Assembly (NCBI RefSeq): GCF_009363715.1 | Contig: NZ_CP045404.1 | Location: 1,642,001 to 1,706,000 of the forward strand | Direction: 5' to 3' | Length of the DNA stretch: 64,000 nt | DNA from: Roseovarius sp. THAF9 | GTDB lineage: Bacteria > Pseudomonadota > Alphaproteobacteria > Rhodobacterales > Rhodobacteraceae | Shown here: one piece after another, positions 1-8,362 of the stretch | Numbering within the stretch: the first letter of the stretch is position 1 | Layout of the letters: each line of letters begins with the position of its first letter | The notes under the pieces: model-generated | Seen by the model: the letters and a program-made list of their open reading frames with translations, nothing else | Told to the model about the DNA's origin: nothing | The model's database searches: none | Made by a program: the position numbers and the translations under genes

Positions 1-255
1 GGTGTGACCTCGGTCGAGGCCAGCTCGGTCAGCTACATCCACTTCATGTTCGACCAACACGAGGTGGTGTTGTCCAACGGCGCCTGGACCGAAAGCTTCC
101 AGCCCGGCGATACGGTGCTTGACGCGATGGGCGATGCGCAGCGCAGCGAGATCTTCGAGCTCTTCCCCGAGTTGTCGCAGGCAGAGGGCCTCAAGGCTTA
201 CACCGCCGCACGCCGGTCCCTGAAGAAGCACGAAGCCCGGCTTCTGGTCAAGTAA
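1..255 (+). CDS. Hint-domain protein, C-terminal part (cut by window edge)
   Basis: Only the last 84 codons are inside the window; the frame is open to the left edge. The visible part matches, segment by segment, the C-terminus of the complete Hint protein just downstream: the SYIHxMF..HEV stretch, the ESFQPGD motif, the LFPEL motif and the final KKHEARLLVK tail all have counterparts there. It is therefore a tandem paralogue. In roseobacters such proteins usually carry N-terminal RTX or other secretion modules and a C-terminal Hint (hedgehog/intein-like autoprocessing) domain. The catalytic Cys and N-terminal modules lie outside the window, so activity cannot be judged. Two hairpins follow the stop codon. 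Confidence 0.8.
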   Translation, partial: GVTSVEASSVSYIHFMFDQHEVVLSNGAWTESFQPGDTVLDAMGDAQRSEIFELFPELSQAEGLKAYTAARRSLKKHEARLLVK

Positions 256-268
256 CAGCTTTGCAGCC

Positions 269-293
269 GACCGGCCCTTTTCCGGGGCCGGTC
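269..293 (+). terminator. GC-rich hairpin after the first Hint gene
   Basis: GACCGGCCC pairs with GGGCCGGTC across a short loop, 13 bases after the stop codon. No T-run follows directly, so it may act together with the second hairpin downstream. Confidence 0.5.
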
Positions 294-335
294 ACATGAT
301 GGAATCGGTTGCGGGGGCTGACCCGAGTTCCAGGT

Positions 336-364
336 AACAATCCCGGCCTTTGGCCGGGATTGTT
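336..364 (+). terminator. Rho-independent terminator
   Basis: A perfect 13-bp stem (AACAATCCCGGCC with its complement) closes on a TTT loop and runs into a T-rich stretch (TTGTTTCGTTTT). It ends the left-edge Hint transcript. The remaining 180 bases before the next gene are AT-richer and should contain its promoter; I could not pick a convincing -35/-10 pair. Confidence 0.8.
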
Positions 365-547
365 TCGTTTTGGTGAACAACAATCCTGCAAAATCGCGAA
401 TTGACGCCGCGTTATCCTAGATACGAAGAATTTTTCTAGGGTTTCCCCTGAAGGTTGGCTAAAGAGTGGCATAATCAAGTTTAAAATTAGACAGTAATGT
501 GGTGCATCTCGGGGGAGGTTCGCCAGCGCTTTCAGGAGGCCACTGCC

Positions 548-2353
548 ATGGCTACCATTCCCGGCACGTCCGGCAATGACACGTTGCAAGGCACCAACGA
601 TCCCGACACCATCACTGGCGCGGGCGGCAACGACCGTATCTCGGGCGAGGGCGCCAACGATTCCATCGACGGCGGCTCCGGCAACGACGTGCTTTTCGGC
701 GACGCGGGCGAGGGTACCGCGCTGGGGCTCGATGCTTCGCCGATCACGCTGGACATCAACAACCTGGTGTCCGACAGTGCCTCTGGCAACAACAATGCCA
801 ATGTGGGCGACGTTGCGGTCTACAGCAACGTCGCCACGCTCGAGGACGGCACGCCGATATCCGGGCGTCTCGTGCTGGTCGAAACCTCTGACCGGCGCAT
901 GGACATCGACCTCTCGGGCGGGGACGGCTTCGAAATCCTGCTGAACGCCAGCGGTCGCAACAGCGACACCGGAGAAACCGCGACCTTCCGCCTTGAATTC
1001 TTCAATCCGGCAACCGGCGAGAACGTGGCGCTGAATTCCACTGCAACGTGGAATGACCTCGATCGCAACAGTCCCGGTGACCAAGAATCGGTAGAAATCG
1101 ACGCCGGCAGCTTTACCGATTTCTCGACCTCGGGCGACACGTCGCTGAATGTCACCACCTCGGGTGGCGTGGTCAACGCGGCGGGCACAGAAACGAACGA
1201 CCCATCGGACCAGGACGCGTGGTTCTCGGCCTCGTTCGAGAACCGCGAATTCATCGAATTCACGCTGGAAACCCGGTCCTCGGCGTCCGGTTTCTCGCTC
1301 TCGGGCGACCTGATAGACGACCCGGTGGTCACACCTTTCGAGGAAGGTGATGACACTATTCTCGGCGGCACAGGCAATGACGAGATCTTCGGGCAGGGCG
1401 GCGATGACGAGATCGACGCCGGCGCCGGCAGCGACACCGTGGAGGGCGGCGCGGGCAATGACACGATCTTTGGCGGCGGCGACAATGACATTCTGAATGG
1501 CGGCGCAGACCGCGACACCTTCATCATCAATCAGCTGGGCACCTCGGGCGTCAACAACACCACGGTGAACGGGGACTCGACCGGCGACGATTTCGACACG
1601 CTCGACATCACGCCGCTGCGCGACGCGGGCTGGCAGGTCACGAATTTCACCCGCAACCCGGAAACCAACGGCAACCCCGGCTTCAACGGCCAGATCCAGC
1701 TTCAGCGCGGCAGTGAGACGGCCAATATCAACTACACAGACATCGAGGATCTGATCGTCTGCTTCATGCCCGGCGCGCAGATCGCCACGCCGCACGGCAC
1801 CCGCGCGGTCGAAACGCTGCGACCCGGCGACCGCGTCTTCACCCGCGACAACGGCATCCGCGAGATCCGCTGGATCGGCCGGCGCGACCTTGACGCGGCC
1901 GATCTGGCGGGCATGCCCAAGTTCCAGCCTATCCTGATCCGTAAGGGCGCGCTCGGGGCCGAGATGCCCGATCGCGACATGCTGGTCAGCCCGAACCACC
2001 GGATGCTTCTGGCCAACGAACTGGCCGAGGTCATGTTCGGCGAGCGCGAGGTGCTGGTCGCGGCCAAGCACCTGACCGGGCTAGATGGCGTGGATCACGC
2101 GGTCACAGACACCATCAGCTACATTCACCTGATGTTCAACCATCACGAGGTCATTCTGGCCGACGCGGCATGGTCCGAAAGCTTCCAGCCCGGCGACTAC
2201 TCGATGCGCGGCGTGGGGCAGGACAGCCGGGACGAGATCCTGACGCTCTTCCCCGAACTCGCCACGCAAGCGGGACTTGAAAGCTACCAGGCGGCCCGCC
2301 TGTCGCTCAAGGCGCACGAGGCGAAGCTGCTGGTCGAACAGTCCTTGCGCTAA
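548..2353 (+). CDS. RTX-repeat protein with C-terminal Hint domain
   Basis: A 601-residue protein. The start is the ATG preceded by AGGAGG eight bases upstream; an in-frame ATG at 497 has no such site. Residues about 7-53 and 265-325 are glycine/aspartate nonapeptide repeats (GGxGxDxUx type) that form calcium-binding beta-rolls. Between them is an unrecognised acidic, probably beta-rich region. From Cys405 (IVCFMPGAQIATPHG) begins a Hint domain, with the PGD.V turn and the SPNHRMLL block that carries a conserved His. RTX repeats suggest type I secretion, and the Hint domain suggests self-cleavage or surface attachment; both are inferences from the families. No ABC exporter gene is nearby. The C-terminus is paralogous to the truncated gene at the left edge. 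Confidence 0.85.
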   Translation: MATIPGTSGNDTLQGTNDPDTITGAGGNDRISGEGANDSIDGGSGNDVLFGDAGEGTALGLDASPITLDINNLVSDSASGNNNANVGDVAVYSNVATLEDGTPISGRLVLVETSDRRMDIDLSGGDGFEILLNASGRNSDTGETATFRLEFFNPATGENVALNSTATWNDLDRNSPGDQESVEIDAGSFTDFSTSGDTSLNVTTSGGVVNAAGTETNDPSDQDAWFSASFENREFIEFTLETRSSASGFSLSGDLIDDPVVTPFEEGDDTILGGTGNDEIFGQGGDDEIDAGAGSDTVEGGAGNDTIFGGGDNDILNGGADRDTFIINQLGTSGVNNTTVNGDSTGDDFDTLDITPLRDAGWQVTNFTRNPETNGNPGFNGQIQLQRGSETANINYTDIEDLIVCFMPGAQIATPHGTRAVETLRPGDRVFTRDNGIREIRWIGRRDLDAADLAGMPKFQPILIRKGALGAEMPDRDMLVSPNHRMLLANELAEVMFGEREVLVAAKHLTGLDGVDHAVTDTISYIHLMFNHHEVILADAAWSESFQPGDYSMRGVGQDSRDEILTLFPELATQAGLESYQAARLSLKAHEAKLLVEQSLR

Positions 2354-2354
2354 A

Positions 2355-2462
2355 GCGTTTCGCGATAAACCTGATGTTCAGCTAATCGCGAAACGCAGCA
2401 CAACAGCCATTCGTTGTACGCGTTTCGGCTTTCGCCGATGGCTCAGGTTAAAGGCGAAACGC
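2355..2462. repeat. Nested palindromic GCGTTTC/GAAACGC repeats between convergent genes
   Basis: GCGTTTCGCGAT at 2355-2366 is matched by its exact reverse complement at 2385-2396. A second, shorter GCGTTTC/GAAACGC pair lies at 2420-2426 and 2456-2462. The block fills the gap between two convergent genes and could end transcription from both sides. The form resembles dispersed intergenic palindromes of Rhodobacterales, but copy number cannot be seen here. Confidence 0.55.
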
Positions 2463-2463
2463 T

Positions 2464-3063
2464 TCAGCCTTTCGCGGCCCGCCATTTCGCCCAGGCTTCG
2501 GGCGTATCCAGATCCAACGTGGCCCTGTCTCCACCAAGGGGGCAGGGCCGTGTCTTTTCCGGCGCGATCACCTCCCGCGCGCCGGCATCGCCGCTCAATG
2601 TGACCAGCGCCGGCAACAGCCGGGCGGGCAGGAGAGTCGGATGCCCAAAGCGCCCGTCAGCATCCGTGGCACGGATCACGTCGCGCGGGTGGTCCGCGTG
2701 CAGCGCAGCCACCGCGTGCATGTCATCCGCATCCAGGTCGGGCATGTCAGGCAGTATGATCATCAGCCCGCTCATATCCCGTTCCATGGCCCAGCTCGCT
2801 GCCACGCGCAGCGACGCACTGAAACCGCTGGCCGCATCGTGGACTGGCCGCCGCTCCAGACCCGTGTTTGCCGCGACTTCAAGGCTGCTTGCGCGCGCTC
2901 CGGAGTCTAAGGGCAGGGTAACAAGAACAGGTAAACCGAGGCTTAACGCCCGCCGAGTTTGCCGCAGCAAAAGCGGTACACCGTCCACGTCTTCCAACAG
3001 CTTGTCGCGCCCCCGCATCCGCGAGGACGCGCCCGCCGCGGGCAGAACGATCCCGAGTGTCAC
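2464..3063 (-). CDS. MobA-like nucleotidyltransferase
   Basis: A protein of about 199 residues with the MobA-like NTP transferase fold. The N-terminus has the nucleotide-binding LPAAGASSRMRGRDKLL signature, followed by LMIILPDMPDLDADD, where the Asp residues bind metal, and FGHPTLLP near the middle. Relatives transfer CMP or GMP to molybdopterin, and this short single-domain form resembles those acting on molybdenum hydroxylase cofactors. No molybdoenzyme gene lies beside it, so the substrate is open. I chose the GTG start because AAGAGG lies ten bases upstream; a TTG nine bases earlier is possible but sits too close to that site. It follows the dehydrogenase gene on the same strand after about 30 bases and may be cotranscribed. 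Confidence 0.75.
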   Translation of the reverse strand: MTLGIVLPAAGASSRMRGRDKLLEDVDGVPLLLRQTRRALSLGLPVLVTLPLDSGARASSLEVAANTGLERRPVHDAASGFSASLRVAASWAMERDMSGLMIILPDMPDLDADDMHAVAALHADHPRDVIRATDADGRFGHPTLLPARLLPALVTLSGDAGAREVIAPEKTRPCPLGGDRATLDLDTPEAWAKWRAAKG

Positions 3064-3094
3064 CGCTGCCAAGCCTCTTGTGGTTGATCCCGGC

Positions 3095-5512
3095 TTACCC
3101 TCGCATCCGCGTCATGTCGGGGTCAAACAGATGCTCGGTCAACAGCCTTGCCGCGCACATCTCGCCGAGGATCTCGATCTCGGCCTCCAGCCCCGGCTTG
3201 GCATGGTCCGCCGGGATCAGCGCCAGCGCGATGGATTTTCCGGCATGGTGAGAATAGCCGCCCGAGGTGCAGAACCCCTGCACGGTCCCGTCGATCCAGA
3301 CCGGCTCATACCCGTTCACATCCGCATCCGTTGCGTCCACCTCGAACGCCACCAGCGCCCGCTTGGCGCCCTCAGCATGTTCTTTCTCGGCCGCCGCGCG
3401 CCCGATGAAATCCGCGTTTTTCCTGAAGCTGATGAAGCGGTCCATCCCGGTCTCGCCCGGCGTGTAATCCGGCGAAAACTCTGACAGCCACGAGCCAAAG
3501 AAGCGGTCCAGCCGAAGAGACATCATCGCCCGCATCCCGAACGGCTTCAGGCCAAAGTCTTGACCCTTGCTCCACAATTCATCCCAGAGCGCCCGCTGCG
3601 CCATCGGATCGCAATAGATCTCGAAACCAAGATCCCCGGTATAGCTGACCCGCTGCACGAGGCAGTCGACCATGCCCACGGACATATGCCGCAGATCCAT
3701 GAACGCCATGTCGGAAATGTTGGCCCGCGTGCAGGCCGCCAGCAGGTCGCGCGATTTCGGCCCCGCGATCTGAAATCCGTTCAGCCGGTCCGAGATATTC
3801 TCGACCGTCACGCCGTCTGCCGCGTTCTGCTCGAACCAGCGCATGTGATAGGCCTGCGCCCCATAAGAGGCGGTCAGCTGGAACGCCTCGTCCGACAGGC
3901 AGGACACCGTGAAATCGCCAATGAGCCGCCCCGCATGCGACAGCATCGGCGTCAGGCTGATCCGCCCCGGTTTCGGGATGCGGCCGGCCATGATCCGGTC
4001 CAGCCAGTCGCGCGCGCCGGGGCCGGTCACCAGGTACTTGCCAAAGTTGTGAACCTCATTGATTCCAACGCCTTGCCGGACGGTCTTCACCTCGCGCGCC
4101 GTGGCCTCCCACGCGTTCGAGCGCCGGAAACTCGGAGTCTCGAACCGCGGCTCGTCACTTTCCGCGAAATAGTTCACGACCTCCAGCCCGAACTGATGCC
4201 CCCAGACCGCGCCCATGCCGTCGAAGATGTCGTACATCGGCGTCGTGCGGAAGGGGCGCGCGGCGGGCAGTTCCTCGTTCGGATAGCTGACGGAAAACCG
4301 CTTCTGGTAATTCTCGATCACCTTGGGCAGGGTGTAACCGGGCGTGATCCAGTCGCCGTATCGCGCCACGTCCATCGCGCTCACGTCCCGCTCGCACTCC
4401 CCTGTCGTCATCCACTGCGCCAGCATCAGGCCCACGCCTCCGCCCTGGCTGAATCCGGCCATTACGCCACAGGCCGACCAATAGTTGCGCAACCCCGGCA
4501 CCGGACCCACCAGCGGGTTGCCGTCCGGCGCAAAAGTGAACGGCCCGTGAATGACTGACTTCACCCCGGCGCGTTCCAGTGCGGGGAAACGTTTATACGC
4601 GAAATCAATGGATTGCTCGATCTTGTCAAAGTCATCCGGCAGCAGTTCATGGCCGAACTCCCAAGGCGTTCCATCCACCGCCCAGGCGCGGCAGGGCTGT
4701 TCGTAGAACCCGATGCACAGGCCACGCCCCTCCTGCCGCAGGTAGCTTTCGCCGGCGGGGTCCATCACATGCGGGTGCTCAGCACCACTGTCAATGATGG
4801 CTGCAATCTCCGGCACTTCCTCGGTCACCAGGTACTGATGCTCCATCGGGTAGATCGGCACGTAAACGCCCGCCATCGCGCCCACCTCGCGCGCCCAGAG
4901 GCCCGCGGCGTTGACAATGTGCTCGGCAAGGATCGTGCCCTTGTCGGTTACCACCTCCCACGACCCGTCCGGTTTCGGATTTGTTTCCAGTATTTTGCAA
5001 TGCGTCTCTATCGTGGCGCCGCCCATCCGCGCCGCCTTGGCATAGGCATGCGTGGTGCCCGACGGGTCCAGATGCCCATCCAGCGGATCGTAAAGCGCGC
5101 CGATGATACCATCGGTATTGGTCACGGGCGCGATCTTGCGCACTTCCTCGGGGCCGACGATCTCGGTCTCCAGCCCCATGTAGCGGTGCTTGGCCCGCTC
5201 AGCGAGCAGCATGTCGAAGCGATCCTTGTTGTCCGCCAGCGTCACGCCACCCACGTGATGCAACCCGCAGGACATGCCGGTGATCTCTTCCAACTCCTTG
5301 TAAAGCTTGATCGTATAGCCCTGAAGCGCGGCCATGTTGGTGTCGCCGTTCAACGTGTGAAAGCCCCCGGCGGCATGCCAGGTCGACCCCGAGGTCAGGT
5401 CCGAGCGTTCGATCAGCATCACGTCCGACCAGCCCAGTTTCGTCAGGTGGTACAGCACGCTGCATCCGACAACGCCGCCGCCAATCACGGCCACTCGGGT
5501 GGTGGTTTTCAT
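3095..5512 (-). CDS. Dimethylglycine/sarcosine dehydrogenase-type flavoenzyme with GcvT domain
   Basis: An 805-residue two-part enzyme. The N-terminal half is a DAO-type FAD oxidoreductase: VAVIGGGVVGCSV at residues 7-19, and STWHAAG around His46, the histidine that carries covalent FAD in the mammalian dimethylglycine and sarcosine dehydrogenases. The C-terminal half, about 430-800, is a GcvT-like aminomethyl domain that passes the released formaldehyde equivalent to tetrahydrofolate. Length fits the family (about 800-860). The likely reaction is oxidative N-demethylation of dimethylglycine or sarcosine, but the exact substrate cannot be read from sequence. AAGGAAT precedes the ATG. It is divergent from a second enzyme of the same type, and a betaine-homocysteine methyltransferase gene, which yields dimethylglycine, is nearby. 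Confidence 0.85.
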   Translation of the reverse strand: MKTTTRVAVIGGGVVGCSVLYHLTKLGWSDVMLIERSDLTSGSTWHAAGGFHTLNGDTNMAALQGYTIKLYKELEEITGMSCGLHHVGGVTLADNKDRFDMLLAERAKHRYMGLETEIVGPEEVRKIAPVTNTDGIIGALYDPLDGHLDPSGTTHAYAKAARMGGATIETHCKILETNPKPDGSWEVVTDKGTILAEHIVNAAGLWAREVGAMAGVYVPIYPMEHQYLVTEEVPEIAAIIDSGAEHPHVMDPAGESYLRQEGRGLCIGFYEQPCRAWAVDGTPWEFGHELLPDDFDKIEQSIDFAYKRFPALERAGVKSVIHGPFTFAPDGNPLVGPVPGLRNYWSACGVMAGFSQGGGVGLMLAQWMTTGECERDVSAMDVARYGDWITPGYTLPKVIENYQKRFSVSYPNEELPAARPFRTTPMYDIFDGMGAVWGHQFGLEVVNYFAESDEPRFETPSFRRSNAWEATAREVKTVRQGVGINEVHNFGKYLVTGPGARDWLDRIMAGRIPKPGRISLTPMLSHAGRLIGDFTVSCLSDEAFQLTASYGAQAYHMRWFEQNAADGVTVENISDRLNGFQIAGPKSRDLLAACTRANISDMAFMDLRHMSVGMVDCLVQRVSYTGDLGFEIYCDPMAQRALWDELWSKGQDFGLKPFGMRAMMSLRLDRFFGSWLSEFSPDYTPGETGMDRFISFRKNADFIGRAAAEKEHAEGAKRALVAFEVDATDADVNGYEPVWIDGTVQGFCTSGGYSHHAGKSIALALIPADHAKPGLEAEIEILGEMCAARLLTEHLFDPDMTRMRG

Positions 5513-5830
5513 GGGATATTCCTTGCGCTTGGTGTTGCCCCCAGACTGTCGGGTTACGGGCGTGCTTCATGTCCGTTTGCGACAGGATGTGTCGGAAAGG
5601 GGTGCCAAACAAGTGCCGGACTGCGGCGCGGCGATTCCGCGGCGGCGCCGCAAGCTGCGTCATTGTTCGGCGTGCGATGTGCACCATTGCTGGACCCTGC
5701 CGCAAACCGTAACCCCCTGTCGGAAACGACATGACAAATCGCCCTCGCACGACCGATGATGTCGGGAACCGACAAACGCGCGCTGTCCCGCTGGGGCAGT
5801 GTGCTGCCAAACAGCGAGATGGGAAGCAAC
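5513..5830. promoter_or_regulatory. Divergent control region between two dehydrogenase genes
   Basis: This gap of about 320 bases has no gene of its own and must hold both promoters. The nonamer TGTCGGAAA occurs twice in the same orientation, at 5590-5598 and 5719-5727. A pair of spaced direct half-sites is the usual pattern for AraC-type regulators of betaine and sarcosine genes, but no such regulator is in the window, so this is only a candidate operator. Confidence 0.35.
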
Positions 5831-8263
5831 ATGAAGACTCATGCACAGGCCGTTGTCATCGGAGGGGGCGTCATCGGATGCTCGGTGCTCTACCACCTGA
5901 CCAAACTAGGATGGACCGACGTCGTGCTGCTGGAGCGCGACGAGCTGACCTCCGGCTCGACCTGGCATGCGGCGGCCAACATCCATGGTCTGCACGACAG
6001 CGCCAATATCAGCCGCCTGCAGCACTACACGATGAACCTCTATAACAGCCTGGAAGAGGAAACCGGCCAAAGCTGCGGCGTCTTCCAGCCCGGCTCGCTC
6101 TACCTCGCGCAGACCGAAAACCGCGAGCATCAACTCAAGCTGCAAGCCGCCAAGGCCGAACTCTACGGCATGAACTTCTACGAGATCACCCGCGAAGAGG
6201 CCGAGGAAAAGCACCCGCTGGTCAATTTCGACGGCATCCGCTGCATCATGTGGGAACCCGACGGCGGCAACGTGGACCCCTCTGGCGTCACCAACGCCTA
6301 TGCCGTGGGCGCCCGCCAGCGCGGCGCGGAAATTCACCGCTTCACGCCGGTCACGGCCACCACGCAGAAACCCGACGGCACCTGGATCGTCGAGACGCCC
6401 AAGGGCAATATCGAAACCGAATGGGTCATCAACTGCGCCGGTCTCTGGGGCCGCGAAGTGGCGAAAATGGCGGGCATCGAGGTGCCGCTGCAACCCACCG
6501 AGCACCAGTATTTCGTGACCGAGACAATCGCCGATATCGAGGGCATGGACCGCCGCCTGCCGTCGGTCGCCGACCGCGACGGCGAATACTACCTGCGGCA
6601 AGAGGGCAAGGGTCTGCTCATCGGCGCCTACGAGCGTGACATGCGCTTCTGGGCCGAGGATGGCACGCCGCTCGACTTTGCCCATGACCTTTTCCCCGAC
6701 GACCTCGAACGCATCATGGAAAACGTGATGCGCGCGATGGACCGCGTGCCGGTCGCCGCCGAGGCCGGGATCAAGCGGGTCATCAACGGCCCGATGATCT
6801 GGTCGCCCGACAGCAACGTGATCCTTGGCCCCGTGCCGGAGCTGAAAAACTACTTCATGGTCGGTGGCATCATCCCCGGCTTCAGCCAATCGGCGGGCAT
6901 GGGCCTGATGGTCAGCCAGTGGATCGTCGAAGGCGAGATGAAATACGACATGTTCGCTTGGGACATCGCGCGCTTTGGCCTCTGGGCCAACGATCAGGAC
7001 TTCGTCAAGGCGAAGGTCGAGGACGTCTATGCCCACCGCTTCGCCATCCATTACCCCAACGAGGAACGCGCCGCGGGCCGCCCCCTGCGCACGCGCCCCG
7101 TCTACGAGATGCAAAAAGAGATGGGCGCGGTCTTTGGCCTGAACTATGGCTGGGAACACCCGCAATGGTTCGCCAATGAGCCCGGCACGAAAGACACCAA
7201 CGGGTTCATCCGCCAGAACTGGTGGGCACCCGTGGGCGAGGAATGCAAAATGCTGCGCGACCGGGCGGGCATCATCGATATCTCGAACTTCGCCAAGTAT
7301 CACGTGAAGGGGCCGGGGGCCGAGGACTGGCTGAATGCCGTCTTCGCCAACCGCATGCCCAAATCCGTGGGCCGCTCCTGCCTGACGCCGCTCATCGGCG
7401 TGCGCGGCGGCATCGCGGGCGACGCCACGGTGACGCGCGTGGCCGAGGATGAATTCTGGGTCGTCTCCTCGGGCATGGCCGAACGCTATCACAAACGGTT
7501 CTTCGACATGGTCCCACTTCCCGAGGGCACCACCTTTGAGACCAAGACCGAGGACATGTGCGGCTTCAACGTCGCCGGGCCGAAATCGCGCGAGATGCTG
7601 CAGCGCCTGACCAACGAAAGCCTCGCCACCGAGGATTTCCCCTTCATGCGCTCCAAGACGATCGACATCGCGGGCGTTGAATGCCTTGCCCTGCGGGTCA
7701 GCTTCACCGGCGATCTGGGGTGGGAACTGCACTGCAAGACCGAGGATCAGGAGAAGCTTTACAAAGCCCTTCTGGAAGCAGGCAAGGACTTCAACGCCGG
7801 TCCCGTTGGCGCCCGTGCGCTCATGTCCATGCGCGTCGAAAAGGGCTACGGCTCGTGGAGTCGCGAATACAGCCCCGAATATTTCCCGCACGAAGTCGGT
7901 TTCAAGCCGCTCTGCAAGATGGACAAGGACTTCCTGAACAAGGCCGCGGCGGAAAAGGCCATGGCCGAACCCACGCGCGAAGAACTGGTGCTGATCCATA
8001 TCGACGAGGAGGACGTCACGGCCTCCAATGCCGACGCCACCGGGGGCGAGCCAATCCGCGATGCGCAGGGCACGCCAGTGGGCCGCGTCACCTCCGGAAC
8101 TTACGGATACACCGTCGGAATGAGCCTTGCCCTGGGCTACGTCAAATCCGGCACGGTCAAACCCGGCGACGATGTGCAGGTCATGGTGCTGGGCCGCCCG
8201 CACAAGGCCCGCATCCTGCACGAGCCGCCCTTCGATCCCAAGGGCGAAAAACTGCGCGCCTGA
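5831..8263 (+). CDS. Dimethylglycine/sarcosine dehydrogenase-type flavoenzyme with GcvT domain (second paralogue)
   Basis: An 810-residue protein with the same layout as the divergent neighbour. It has the FAD dinucleotide motif VVIGGGVIGCSV near the N-terminus, SGSTWHAA with His46 for covalent FAD, a DAO fold to about residue 420, then GcvT and GcvT C-terminal barrel domains. The start is the ATG after GGGAAGCAAC; it gives an N-terminus aligned residue by residue with the paralogue, whereas the upstream in-frame ATG at 5756 adds 25 unrelated residues. The two proteins differ around the flavin pocket: HAAANIHGLHD here against HAAGGFHTLNG there. They may therefore act on different N-methyl substrates, for example dimethylglycine and sarcosine or an N-methylated analogue. 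Expected cofactors are FAD and tetrahydrofolate, in the cytoplasm. Confidence 0.85.
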   Translation: MKTHAQAVVIGGGVIGCSVLYHLTKLGWTDVVLLERDELTSGSTWHAAANIHGLHDSANISRLQHYTMNLYNSLEEETGQSCGVFQPGSLYLAQTENREHQLKLQAAKAELYGMNFYEITREEAEEKHPLVNFDGIRCIMWEPDGGNVDPSGVTNAYAVGARQRGAEIHRFTPVTATTQKPDGTWIVETPKGNIETEWVINCAGLWGREVAKMAGIEVPLQPTEHQYFVTETIADIEGMDRRLPSVADRDGEYYLRQEGKGLLIGAYERDMRFWAEDGTPLDFAHDLFPDDLERIMENVMRAMDRVPVAAEAGIKRVINGPMIWSPDSNVILGPVPELKNYFMVGGIIPGFSQSAGMGLMVSQWIVEGEMKYDMFAWDIARFGLWANDQDFVKAKVEDVYAHRFAIHYPNEERAAGRPLRTRPVYEMQKEMGAVFGLNYGWEHPQWFANEPGTKDTNGFIRQNWWAPVGEECKMLRDRAGIIDISNFAKYHVKGPGAEDWLNAVFANRMPKSVGRSCLTPLIGVRGGIAGDATVTRVAEDEFWVVSSGMAERYHKRFFDMVPLPEGTTFETKTEDMCGFNVAGPKSREMLQRLTNESLATEDFPFMRSKTIDIAGVECLALRVSFTGDLGWELHCKTEDQEKLYKALLEAGKDFNAGPVGARALMSMRVEKGYGSWSREYSPEYFPHEVGFKPLCKMDKDFLNKAAAEKAMAEPTREELVLIHIDEEDVTASNADATGGEPIRDAQGTPVGRVTSGTYGYTVGMSLALGYVKSGTVKPGDDVQVMVLGRPHKARILHEPPFDPKGEKLRA

Positions 8264-8275
8264 GTCAAGCCCTGT

Positions 8276-8315
8276 CTGCGCCGGTCAGGGGTATTGAATC
8301 CCTGACTGTGCGCAG
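8276..8315 (+). terminator. Two-part hairpin after the dehydrogenase gene
   Basis: CTGCGC at 8276 pairs with GCGCAG at 8310, and inside it GTCAGGG pairs with CCCTGAC around a nine-base loop. There is no T-run, so it could be a weak terminator or a 3' stabilising hairpin. Confidence 0.4.
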
Positions 8316-8362
8316 CCGGCTCGCGCCGATATCGGAATGGCGAAGGGATTGGGGCGGACGCC

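Noticed and set aside
248..2071. Minus-strand open frame of 607 codons opposite the Hint/RTX gene
   Set aside because: It mirrors the coding strand in a high-GC gene, has no ribosome site or known domain, and crosses the terminator region.
5906..8221. Minus-strand open frame of 771 codons opposite the second dehydrogenase
   Set aside because: Antisense shadow: His/Arg/Ala-rich and without any motif, while the plus strand is a clear enzyme.
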